Of a DNA stretch of 5,034 bases, positions 1 to 5,034 are shown piece after piece. A program made the position numbers and the translations under genes. Positions within the stretch are counted from its first letter, which is position 1. Each line of letters starts with the position of its first letter. Origin of the DNA: an uncultured Bacillota bacterium. Lineage in GTDB: Bacteria; Bacillota; Clostridia; Tissierellales; Tepidimicrobiaceae. A model generated the notes under the pieces. It searched no databases. It was given only the letters and a program-made list of their open reading frames with translations, and was not told where the DNA came from. The stretch is taken from contig CALBUB010000085.1 in NCBI GenBank assembly GCA_937967955.1, positions 1-5,034 on the forward strand, in the 5' to 3' direction.

Positions 1-1487
1 TTGATTTGGTAATAGTAGATGAGTGTCATAGAGGTTCTGCTAAAGATAATTCTGCCTGGAGAGAGGTGTTGGAGTACTTTTCTAGTGCTACACAGATTGG
101 ACTTACTGCAACTCCTAAGGAAACTAAAGATGTTTCCACATCTAGTTACTTTGGTGAGCCAGTATACACATATTCACTTAAACAAGGTATTGAGGACGGG
201 TTTTTAGCACCTTATAAAGTGGTTAGGGTATCTTTGGATAAGGACCTGGAAGGTTATAGACCTGCTAAAGGAAAAGTAGACAAGTATGGAAATCTTATAG
301 AAGATAGGATATATAATGTATCAGATTTTGATAGAAATTTAATACTTGAAAAGAGAACGGAAATAGTAGCAAAGAAAATTACTGAATTTTTAAAGAAGAC
401 TAATCGATTTGATAAAACTATCGTTTTCTGCGTAGATATAGACCATGCAGAAAGAATGCGACAAGCCCTTATAAATGAGAATTCGGATTTAGTAAAAGAA
501 AACAGCAAATATATTATGAGAATTACAGGAGATAATGAAGAAGGAAAGGCCCAACTTGATAACTTCATAGACCCTGTAAGTAAATATCCAACTATAGTAA
601 CAACGTCTAAACTTCTGACAACAGGAGTAGACGCTCAAACCTGTAAATTAATAGTCCTTGATAGTAATATCAACAGTATGACAGAGTTTAAGCAAATAAT
701 AGGTCGAGGAACAAGGATTAAGGAAGAATACGGTAAGCAGTTCTTTACCATTATGGACTTTAGAGGAGTAACAAGGCTCTTTGCAGATCCAGAGTTTGAT
801 GGTGACCCTGTAGTTATATATGAACCAAAACCTGATGAACCAATCGTTCCACCAGATGAAACTGAAGTAGATGAAGGGGTTGGAGATGATCATACAGGAA
901 GCATTGATGAAGGAGAAGTAGGTGGTGGGAATATTAAATACGTAATAGATGATGTGGAAGTTATGGTTGTAAATGAAAGGGTCGAATACTATGACAGGGA
1001 TGGCAAATTAGTTACAGAATCATTAAAGGATTATACAAGAAAAAATATTAGAAATGAATATGCAGATTTAAATGAATTTATTAATAGATGGAATAGTGAA
1101 GAGAAAAAATCTGCTATTATTGAAGAGCTTAAGGAAAGAGGGGTATTTCTAGATGCGATAAAAGAGGAGGTAGGAAAAGATTTAGATGACTTTGACTTAA
1201 TACTTCATTTAGCCTTTGATCAAAAGCCACTTACCAGACAAGAAAGAGCCAATAATGTTAAGAAGAGAGACTATTTTAGCAAATATTCAGGTGTGGCCAG
1301 GGAAGTGTTAGAAGCCCTTCTAGATAAGTATATGAATGAAGGAATAAAAGAATTAGAAAGTATGGAAATCCTTAAGCTAGATCCATTTAAAAAAATTGGA
1401 AGCCCTACAAAGATAATTAAAGCCTTTGGTGGGAGAGATAAGTACATTAAGACAATAAAAGAATTAGAAAGAGAAATATATGCATAG
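1..1487 (+). CDS. hsdR: Type I restriction enzyme R subunit, EcoEI type (5' end outside window)
   Basis: This is the motor and nuclease subunit of a type I restriction enzyme, which hydrolyses ATP to translocate unmethylated DNA and cuts it far from the recognition site. The reading frame is open to the left edge (first full codon at base 3), so the TTG at base 6 is not the true start. Visible from the left are the Walker B/DEAD motif VDECH (bases 15-29), LTATP (motif III, about 102-116), a second RecA-like domain beginning IVFC (about 420), TTGVD (618-632) and QIIGRGTR (motif VI, 693-716). An acidic Pro/Asp/Glu-rich linker follows (about 830-920), then a helical C-terminal region (about 1230-1480) with RQERANN and FGG patterns typical of the EcoEI_R_C domain, which points to type IB-like enzymes. 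The N-terminal nuclease domain and Walker A motif must lie upstream. The 494 visible residues show no frameshift or stop. It is first in an R-M-S operon. Confidence 0.95.
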   Translation, partial: DLVIVDECHRGSAKDNSAWREVLEYFSSATQIGLTATPKETKDVSTSSYFGEPVYTYSLKQGIEDGFLAPYKVVRVSLDKDLEGYRPAKGKVDKYGNLIEDRIYNVSDFDRNLILEKRTEIVAKKITEFLKKTNRFDKTIVFCVDIDHAERMRQALINENSDLVKENSKYIMRITGDNEEGKAQLDNFIDPVSKYPTIVTTSKLLTTGVDAQTCKLIVLDSNINSMTEFKQIIGRGTRIKEEYGKQFFTIMDFRGVTRLFADPEFDGDPVVIYEPKPDEPIVPPDETEVDEGVGDDHTGSIDEGEVGGGNIKYVIDDVEVMVVNERVEYYDRDGKLVTESLKDYTRKNIRNEYADLNEFINRWNSEEKKSAIIEELKERGVFLDAIKEEVGKDLDDFDLILHLAFDQKPLTRQERANNVKKRDYFSKYSGVAREVLEALLDKYMNEGIKELESMEILKLDPFKKIGSPTKIIKAFGGRDKYIKTIKELEREIYA

Positions 1488-1489
1488 AC

Positions 1490-1515
1490 GCTCCTTTTAC
1501 AAGGAGCATTTTACT
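1490..1515 (+). terminator. Small hairpin with weak U-tract between hsdR and hsdM
   Basis: GCTCCTT (1490-1496) and AAGGAGC (1501-1507) form a perfect 7-bp stem with a TTAC loop. It starts two bases after the hsdR stop and is followed by ATTTTACTT. The U-tract is short and broken, so this is at best a leaky terminator. It could also act as an mRNA stability or processing element that sets the ratio of HsdR to HsdM and HsdS. I see no convincing new promoter between it and hsdM, which argues for read-through. Confidence 0.5.
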
Positions 1516-1523
1516 TAAGAAAG

Positions 1524-1530
1524 AAAGGGG
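1524..1530 (+). promoter_or_regulatory. Ribosome binding site deciding the hsdM start
   Basis: AAAGGGG lies 10 bases before the ATG at 1541. Another ATG at 1536 is closer to it, but that frame reads ATG ATA TGA and stops at once. The 1541 start is therefore the one that yields HsdM. The two-codon frame overlaps the real start and could in principle tune initiation, but I see no evidence that it does. Confidence 0.6.
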
Positions 1531-1540
1531 ATATAATGAT

Positions 1541-2986
1541 ATGACCATTGATTCATTTATAAAATCAGTACAAGATATAATGAGACAAGACTCAGGAGTA
1601 GATGGAGATGCTCAAAGGATATCCCAATTAGTATGGATGCTATTTTTAAAGGTGTATGATGCTAAGGAAGCAGAATGGGAAATATTTGAAGAAGACTATA
1701 AATCGATTATCCCTGAAGATTTAAGATGGAGAAACTGGGCAGAAGATGAAGAGGGAATGACTGGAGATGAACTTTTAGAATTTGTAAATGAGAGGTTATT
1801 CAAGGAGTTAAAAGATTTAACAGTAGATGAAACTACAGATAAAAGAGCTTTAATTGTCAAATCCGTATTTGAAGATAGCTATAATTATATGAAGTCTGGA
1901 ACCCTTCTTCGTCAGGTTATAAATAAATTAAACGAATTAGATTTTGAGGATTATGAAGATAGACATGCTATTAATGATATGTATGAAACAATATTAAGAG
2001 ACTTGCAAAGTGCTGGAAATGCAGGAGAATATTATACACCCAGGGTTTTGACAGATTTTATAATTGAAATGTTAAATCCTCAAATAGGAGAAAGGATAGC
2101 AGACTTTGCCTGTGGTACAGGAGGCTTTTTAGTATCTGCTTTAAAGCACTTGGAAAAACAAATAGAAACTGTGGAAGATAGGAGAATAGTACAATCTTCT
2201 CTATTTGGAATTGAAAAGAAACCACTGCCCCATCTATTATGTATGACAAATATGTTATTGCATGATATAGATAGTCCAAATATCTTAAGGGATAATTCCC
2301 TTTCAACTAATGTAAGGGATTATACAGAAAAGGATAAATTCGATATAATAGCCATGAATCCACCTTTTGGAGGAGTAGAGGAAGATGGTATTTTAATTAA
2401 TTTTCCAACAGAATTTAGAACATCAGAAACTGCAGATTTATTCATGACACTAATTATGTATAGATTAAAAGAAACAGGCAGAGCAGGTGTTATACTGCCT
2501 GATGGATTCTTATTTGGAGATGATAATGCAAAGCTTGCAATCAAAAAGAAATTACTAAGTGAATTCAATCTACATACTATTGTAAGATTGCCAAATGGAG
2601 TATTTGCACCTTATACTTCGATTTCTACCAATGTATTATTCTTTGATAAATCCAAACCTACAGAGAAGATAGATTATTACCAGGTACCTTTACCAGAAGG
2701 TTTGAAAAATGGATTCACTAAGACAAGGCCATTAAAAACAGAACATTTGCAGGGCGTAAAAGAATGGTGGAACAATAGAGATAAAGAAGACAAAAATGCA
2801 TATTCAGTAACTATAGAAGAAATAGAAAAAGCTAACTACAATTTGGACATAAAAAACCCTAATAATGGAAGTGAAGAAAAAGAATACAGCTTAAATGAGC
2901 TTTTATCTATAATGAGGGATAAGTCTGATAATATCCATAGGTTATTAGGGGAGATATCTGAAGCGCTGAAGGGAGTTGAAGAATAG
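1541..2986 (+). CDS. hsdM: Type I DNA methyltransferase M subunit (N6-adenine)
   Basis: HsdM binds S-adenosylmethionine and transfers a methyl group to adenine N6 in the bipartite site chosen by HsdS. Two copies join one HsdS to make the methylase, and HsdR is added to make the nuclease. The N-terminal helical domain (about residues 1-155) begins with the usual pattern of an HsdM_N region. The AGEYYTPR block (161-168) marks the start of the catalytic domain. Motif I is ADFACGTGG (187-195, SAM binding). Motif IV is NPPF (273-276), the catalytic form of gamma-class adenine methyltransferases. LPDGFLFG and LPNGVF blocks follow at about residues 327-364. At 481 residues it is full length for the family, and all key residues are present. 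It starts 53 bases after hsdR and its stop overlaps the hsdS start by one base, so M and S are probably made together. Nothing suggests inactivation. Confidence 0.96.
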   Translation: MTIDSFIKSVQDIMRQDSGVDGDAQRISQLVWMLFLKVYDAKEAEWEIFEEDYKSIIPEDLRWRNWAEDEEGMTGDELLEFVNERLFKELKDLTVDETTDKRALIVKSVFEDSYNYMKSGTLLRQVINKLNELDFEDYEDRHAINDMYETILRDLQSAGNAGEYYTPRVLTDFIIEMLNPQIGERIADFACGTGGFLVSALKHLEKQIETVEDRRIVQSSLFGIEKKPLPHLLCMTNMLLHDIDSPNILRDNSLSTNVRDYTEKDKFDIIAMNPPFGGVEEDGILINFPTEFRTSETADLFMTLIMYRLKETGRAGVILPDGFLFGDDNAKLAIKKKLLSEFNLHTIVRLPNGVFAPYTSISTNVLFFDKSKPTEKIDYYQVPLPEGLKNGFTKTRPLKTEHLQGVKEWWNNRDKEDKNAYSVTIEEIEKANYNLDIKNPNNGSEEKEYSLNELLSIMRDKSDNIHRLLGEISEALKGVEE

Positions 2987-2988
2987 TG
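2969..2988 (+). promoter_or_regulatory. hsdM/hsdS overlap with internal ribosome binding site
   Basis: AAGGGAG (2969-2975), inside the 3' end of hsdM, sits 10 bases before the GTG start of hsdS. The hsdM stop TAG (2984-2986) shares its G with that GTG (TAGTG). This layout favours translational coupling by ribosome reinitiation, which would link HsdS output to HsdM output. The weak GTG start may help keep HsdS below HsdM, in line with the M2S1 stoichiometry; that last point is inference. Confidence 0.7.
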
Positions 2989-4374
2989 GACATACAAGGG
3001 CTAAAAGATAAAATTCTTCAACTTGCTATACAAGGGAAACTAGTAGCCCAAGACCCTAATGATGAACCAGCATCTGTACTTTTAGAGAGGATTAAGGAAG
3101 AAAAGGAAAAGCTAATCAAGGAAGGGAAGATAAAGAAGCAAAAACCACTTCCAGAGATAACAGAGGAAGAAAAACCTTTTGAGATACCAGATAATTGGGA
3201 ATGGGTTAGATTAGAAGAGGTTTCTTCACAAATATCAAGTAAACCATACCAAATAAAGCAAAGTGATGTATCAAAAGATGGTCTATTTCCAGTGGTAAGC
3301 CAATCAATAAATTTGATTGAAGGCTATAGTAATGAAAAAGATAAGCTATTAGAAATAGATAATCCAGTTATTGTATTTGGAGATCATACTAGACATGTGA
3401 AATATATAGATTTTAATTTTATAGTCGGAGCAGATGGTATTAAAATAATTAATCCTATTGGTATATATGGTAAGTATCTTTATCTAGCCATTTTATATAA
3501 TTCATTATGTATAGATGATAGAGGTTATAGTAGACATTATAAATATTTAAATGAAAGATTAGTCCCTATTCCCCCTCTAGCAGAACAAAAACGCATTGTA
3601 GAAAAAGTAGAAGAACTATTTGCTTTAATAGATGAACTTGATTCTAATAAAGAAGAATTGCTAGAAGTTATAAACTTAACACGAAACCAAGTATTACAAC
3701 TTGCTATACAAGGAAAACTAGTAGCCCAAGATCCTAATGATGAACCAGCTTCAGTGCTATTAGAGAAAATTAAGGAAGAAAGAGACAAGTTAGTAAAGGA
3801 AGGGAAGATAAAGAAGCAAAAACCATTACCAGAAATAACAGAAGAAGAAAAGCCTTTTGAGATACCTGAGAGTTGGGAATGGGTTAGGTTGGGAGAAGTT
3901 GCCTTAGTAAATATGGGACAATCGCCAAAAGGAGATACAATTAGCGATAACGAAGGGATAGAGTTTCATCAAGGAAAAATTTTTTTTGGAGATAAGTATC
4001 TAAAAAAAAGCGATAAATTTACTACTGATCCTAAGAAAATTGCACTATCAGGAGACATTCTATTATCAGTTAGAGCACCTGTAGGAGCTATTAATATTAC
4101 AGATAGAGAAGTTTGTATTGGTAGAGGATTATGTGCTATTTCTAGCTTGGGAAATATACCTAATGATTATTATTTCTACATTTGTAAGGCTTTTGAGGAT
4201 TATTTAACTGAAAAAGCAACAGGTACAACATTCTTAGCTGTAACAGCGTCAACAGTAAATGAAATGATAATACCCCTTCCCCCTCTTGCAGAACAAAAAC
4301 GAATAGTAGATAAAGTAGATTCTATAATGAATATGTTGGATGAACTTGAAAAGGAGTTAACTAATAAAATTTAA
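2986..4374 (+). CDS. hsdS: Type I specificity S subunit with two TRDs
   Basis: HsdS holds the complex together and reads the two halves of the target site, one with each target recognition domain. The layout is conserved region A (residues 10-76), TRD1 (about 77-194), conserved helix (196-219) and linker, conserved region A again (236-302), TRD2 (about 303-430), then a shortened C-terminal helix (432-462). The block PPLAEQKRIV ends each TRD (196-205 and 432-441). TRD1 carries FPVVSQ and VIVFGDHTR patterns. TRD2 carries GQSPKGDT, GDILLSVRAPVG and CIGRGL patterns, which are common in S subunits. The TRDs are unlike each other, so an asymmetric bipartite target is expected; I cannot predict its bases. 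At 462 residues the gene is full length with no break. GTG is chosen as start because it follows AAGGGAG and overlaps the hsdM stop. The gene is last in the operon, with no strong terminator directly after it. Confidence 0.95.
   Translation: MDIQGLKDKILQLAIQGKLVAQDPNDEPASVLLERIKEEKEKLIKEGKIKKQKPLPEITEEEKPFEIPDNWEWVRLEEVSSQISSKPYQIKQSDVSKDGLFPVVSQSINLIEGYSNEKDKLLEIDNPVIVFGDHTRHVKYIDFNFIVGADGIKIINPIGIYGKYLYLAILYNSLCIDDRGYSRHYKYLNERLVPIPPLAEQKRIVEKVEELFALIDELDSNKEELLEVINLTRNQVLQLAIQGKLVAQDPNDEPASVLLEKIKEERDKLVKEGKIKKQKPLPEITEEEKPFEIPESWEWVRLGEVALVNMGQSPKGDTISDNEGIEFHQGKIFFGDKYLKKSDKFTTDPKKIALSGDILLSVRAPVGAINITDREVCIGRGLCAISSLGNIPNDYYFYICKAFEDYLTEKATGTTFLAVTASTVNEMIIPLPPLAEQKRIVDKVDSIMNMLDELEKELTNKI
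3013..3213 (+). repeat. hsdS conserved-region direct repeat, copy 1
   Basis: This encodes residues 10-76 of HsdS. It matches 3691-3891 in the same frame and orientation at an exact 678-base offset. By hand count 28 of 201 bases differ (about 86% identity), and 60 of 67 residues are the same. The longest identical run is 30 bases, 3118-3147 against 3796-3825. The repeat lies just upstream of TRD1. Confidence 0.9.
3571..3642 (+). repeat. hsdS post-TRD helix repeat, copy 1
   Basis: This encodes HsdS residues 196-219, starting PPLAEQKRIV. It pairs with 4279-4350, which encodes residues 432-455. The first ten residues are identical and about 15 of 24 match overall. It begins the long helix that, in known S subunits, separates the two recognition domains and contacts HsdM. 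Confidence 0.8.
3691..3891 (+). repeat. hsdS conserved-region direct repeat, copy 2
   Basis: This is the second copy of the 201-base unit at 3013-3213 and encodes residues 236-302 just upstream of TRD2. Most base differences are synonymous. The seven residue changes are mostly conservative (I/V twice, R/K, K/R, E/D, D/E, N/S), which suggests purifying selection or occasional gene conversion between the copies. Confidence 0.9.
4279..4350 (+). repeat. hsdS post-TRD helix repeat, copy 2
   Basis: This encodes HsdS residues 432-455, the counterpart of 3571-3642. The protein ends seven residues later, so this helix is cut short compared with the central copy, which runs on into the second conserved region. 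This fits the circular arrangement of S subunits, in which the C-terminal helix packs near the N-terminal conserved region. Confidence 0.8.
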
Positions 4375-4486
4375 AAGAATAAAAGTATATAATTAAAAAT
4401 CTTATTCAATAGTTATTGTGTAAAATATAGTTTTGTGAAATATTCTGGGAAAATACTTTATTATATGGTTAATTTTCTTATTTTTG

Positions 4487-4495
4487 TGTTATAAT
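4487..4495 (+). promoter_or_regulatory. Extended -10 promoter for candidate RNA 1
   Basis: TGT followed by a perfect TATAAT (4490-4495) forms an extended -10 element. There is no good -35 box; TGGTTA at 4466-4471 is the nearest, with an 18-base spacer. An extended -10 can work without one. Transcription would begin near 4502, just before the hairpin at 4511. The surrounding AT-richness raises the chance of a fortuitous match. Confidence 0.55.
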
Positions 4496-4501
4496 TATGA
4501 T

Positions 4502-4591
4502 AAATAAAAGGAAGTAGTGAAACCGCAAGATGCGGTTGCTACTTCAGGGAGAATTAACTAATAGCCACCTTGCAGGGTGGCTTTATTTTTT
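4502..4591 (+). ncRNA. Candidate small structured RNA of about 90 nt, unknown family
   Basis: After the promoter at 4487-4495 comes a strong two-part hairpin. GAAGTAG (4511-4517) pairs with CTACTTC (4539-4545), and inside it AACCGCA (4521-4527) pairs with TGCGGTT (4531-4537) around an AGA loop. The two stems are separated by an asymmetric internal loop (TGA opposite G). A 17-base single-stranded linker (4546-4562) then leads to the terminator at 4563-4591. A promoter, structure and terminator within about 100 bases suit a free-standing small RNA. It could also be only the 3' end of the hsdS transcript plus a terminator. I do not recognise a riboswitch or other known family. The start at 4502 is estimated from the promoter. 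Confidence 0.45.
4563..4591 (+). terminator. Strong intrinsic terminator
   Basis: AGCCACC (4563-4569) pairs with GGTGGCT (4576-4582) around a TTGCAG loop, followed by TTATTTTTT. The stem is GC-rich and the U-tract good, so this is a convincing terminator on the + strand. It would end candidate RNA 1 and any read-through from hsdS, 189 bases past the hsdS stop. There is no U-tract on the opposite strand. Confidence 0.85.
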
Positions 4592-4680
4592 AACAAATTG
4601 CCATTAAGTAAATAAGTTTTAATGTTAATGTCTAAGTTGATAAAATAGTAAAAGGATTAAATCATAAGATGGTTGAGTAG

Positions 4681-4714
4681 GGCCAGGGAACCCGGTTGGC
4701 CATGTTTTTTATTT
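4681..4714 (+). terminator. Second intrinsic terminator, possibly ending a short RNA
   Basis: GGCCA (4681-4685) pairs with TGGCC (4697-4701). An inner GG/CC pair with a GAAC loop leaves GGT bulged. ATG and then TTTTTTATTT follow. The terminator shape is clear. It is an orphan, since no gene lies between it and the previous terminator 90 bases upstream. A weak -35-like TTGATA (4637-4642) lacks a good -10 at the right distance, so any RNA ending here has an uncertain start. Confidence 0.7.
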
Positions 4715-4767
4715 AGACAGGAGGATTTGGAGGGCTAAGGAATAATATATCAATTTCAGACAATCTA

Positions 4768-4776
4768 TGCTATAAT
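4768..4776 (+). promoter_or_regulatory. Extended -10 promoter upstream of the last gene
   Basis: TGC followed by a perfect TATAAT (4771-4776) makes an extended -10 element. A second TATAAT at 4781-4786 is a possible alternative, but it lacks the TG. No good -35 is visible. Transcription would start near 4783, giving a leader of about 173 bases before the ATG at 4956. This is the best promoter candidate for that gene, though a terminator lies in between. Confidence 0.55.
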
Positions 4777-4782
4777 AATATA

Positions 4783-4873
4783 TAATTATGTTACCGGGAT
4801 CCACCTTGAAGGGAAAATCTGGCTGGCTCCTACTTTGAAAGTATTAACTGTAAAGGTAGGGCTTTTATTTTTT
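4783..4873 (+). ncRNA. Candidate terminator-ended leader or small RNA, unknown family
   Basis: From the predicted start near 4783 the sequence runs through CCACCTTGAAGGG (4801-4813) and repeated TGGC units (4820-4827) into a terminator hairpin at 4829-4873. A leader with a terminator 82 bases before a gene in the same direction has the form of a riboswitch or other attenuator, but it could equally be an independent small RNA. I could not match it to a known class. TGGCTCCTAC recalls the end of fluoride riboswitches, but the rest of that consensus is missing. Ends are estimates. Confidence 0.35.
4829..4873 (+). terminator. Intrinsic terminator in the leader of the last gene
   Basis: CCTACTTT (4829-4836) pairs with AAAGGTAGG (4852-4860) with one bulged G (4855). 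A small inner AGT/ACT pairing (4840-4842 with 4847-4849) shortens the loop. GCTTTTATTTTTT follows. The stem is moderate and the U-tract is good. If it works, it would reduce transcription into the gene at 4956 unless something opposes it. Confidence 0.65.
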
Positions 4874-4940
4874 ATAAAGAAAGTAGTGGATATTTTAAAC
4901 GATTTATTAGTCGCACAGGTGACAGGCTAGCAGGAATACC

Positions 4941-4948
4941 AGGAGGGG
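4941..4948 (+). promoter_or_regulatory. Strong ribosome binding site for the last gene
   Basis: AGGAGGGG lies 7 bases before the ATG at 4956, a near-ideal Shine-Dalgarno match that fixes the start. A small hairpin, GTCGC/GTGAC with an ACAG loop (4910-4923), lies upstream but does not cover it. Confidence 0.8.
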
Positions 4949-4955
4949 ATATTTG

Positions 4956-5034
4956 ATGAAAGAAGAAATCTTTGCTATCCCATTATGGGATGCTTTCAGG
5001 AAGGGTACGGAGTGCCCCTTATGTGAAATACAGA
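4956..5034 (+). CDS. N-terminus of a DUF6062-like protein (3' end outside window)
   Basis: Only the first 26 codons are in the window. The protein starts MKEEIFAIPLWDAFRKG and continues to a CPLC pair. The pattern of a short basic-acidic start, IP, two to three residues, DAF and then ECPLC resembles the start of DUF6062 family proteins of Clostridia and relatives, which are of unknown function. The CxxC pair could bind metal or form a disulfide, but one motif does not settle this. The start is well supported by AGGAGGGG 7 bases upstream. The gene faces the same way as the hsd genes but is separated from them by 581 bases and at least two terminators, so it probably belongs to a different transcription unit. 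The family call rests on memory of a short motif and is moderate. Confidence 0.65.
   Translation, partial: MKEEIFAIPLWDAFRKGTECPLCEIQ

Larger units (their letters stand above)
4375..4955. other. 581-base intergenic region with RNA signals, no protein gene
   Basis: Nothing here looks like a real protein gene on either strand; frames are short and lack ribosome binding sites. The first 110 bases are AT-rich with no clear signal beyond a weak AT-only inverted repeat (GAATAA at 4378-4383, TTATTC at 4402-4407). The rest holds two extended -10 promoters and three + strand hairpins followed by U-tracts, listed separately. The hairpins differ in sequence, so they are not copies of one terminator. 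Confidence 0.7.

Noticed and set aside
1..1487. hsdR as a truncated or degraded gene because it lacks the nuclease domain
   Set aside because: The frame is open at the left edge and the visible helicase and C-terminal domains are intact, so the missing part is outside the window.
1532..1537. TATAAT just before hsdM as a separate hsdM promoter
   Set aside because: Transcription would start at or after the ATG, there is no -35 box, and the bases are explained by the ribosome binding site spacer in AT-rich DNA.
254..3788. Minus-strand open frames of about 80-104 codons opposite the hsd genes
   Set aside because: They lie antisense to intact, well-conserved genes, lack ribosome binding sites and have compositions expected of shadow frames.
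4502..4591. Type III toxin-antitoxin RNA or CRISPR-type repeat
   Set aside because: There are no tandem repeats in the region, no toxin gene follows, and no cas genes are present.
4719..4737. AGGAGG-like sequence followed by a TTG as a small gene start
   Set aside because: The frame TTG GAG GGC TAA stops after three codons.
4788..4838. A 16-codon frame (ATG at 4788 to TGA at 4836) ending in Trp-Leu-Leu-Leu codons at the 5' arm of the terminator, like an amino-acid attenuation leader peptide
   Set aside because: There is no ribosome binding site, the sequence just upstream is the promoter itself, and the gene downstream is not recognisably a leucine or tryptophan gene.
4793..4873. Possible fluoride riboswitch, because TGGCTCCTAC followed by a terminator recalls that class
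   Set aside because: The required 5' stem and pseudoknot positions of the consensus are absent, and the downstream gene is not a fluoride exporter or related gene.

Overview
The window is low in GC with AGGAGG-type ribosome binding sites, extended -10 promoters and short U-tract terminators. That points to a low-GC Firmicute, most likely a member of the Clostridia; the gene that begins at the right edge, resembling the clostridial DUF6062 family, agrees with this. I did not identify a species.

Bases 1-4374 hold a type I restriction-modification locus in the order hsdR (C-terminal 494 residues only, cut by the window edge), hsdM (complete) and hsdS (complete), all on the + strand. HsdR carries the DEAD-type translocase motor and an EcoEI-type C-terminal domain. 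HsdM is an N6-adenine methyltransferase with its SAM-binding and NPPF motifs intact. HsdS supplies two unlike target recognition domains (TRDs) held between duplicated conserved regions. Together they would form the methylase M2S1 and the nuclease R2M2S1, which recognises a bipartite site, methylates it on hemimethylated DNA, and translocates and cuts unmethylated DNA. hsdM and hsdS share one base (TAGTG) and are probably translationally coupled. A small hairpin lies in the 53-base hsdR-hsdM gap.

The most notable feature of the genes is inside hsdS: a 201-base in-frame direct repeat (about 86% identical by hand count) that flanks TRD1. It makes the gene almost two tandem half-subunits and offers a substrate for domain exchange or deletion.

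Bases 4375-4955 contain no convincing protein gene but are rich in RNA signals: an extended -10 promoter followed by a strong two-part hairpin and a good terminator (about 4487-4591); a second orphan terminator (4681-4714); and a second extended -10 promoter followed by a terminator-ended leader (about 4768-4873), 82 bases before the last gene. I could not assign any of them to a known RNA family. They are the best candidates for something undescribed here. I see no defence system beyond the type I locus.

From 4956 a new gene with a good ribosome binding site begins and runs off the edge after 26 codons.
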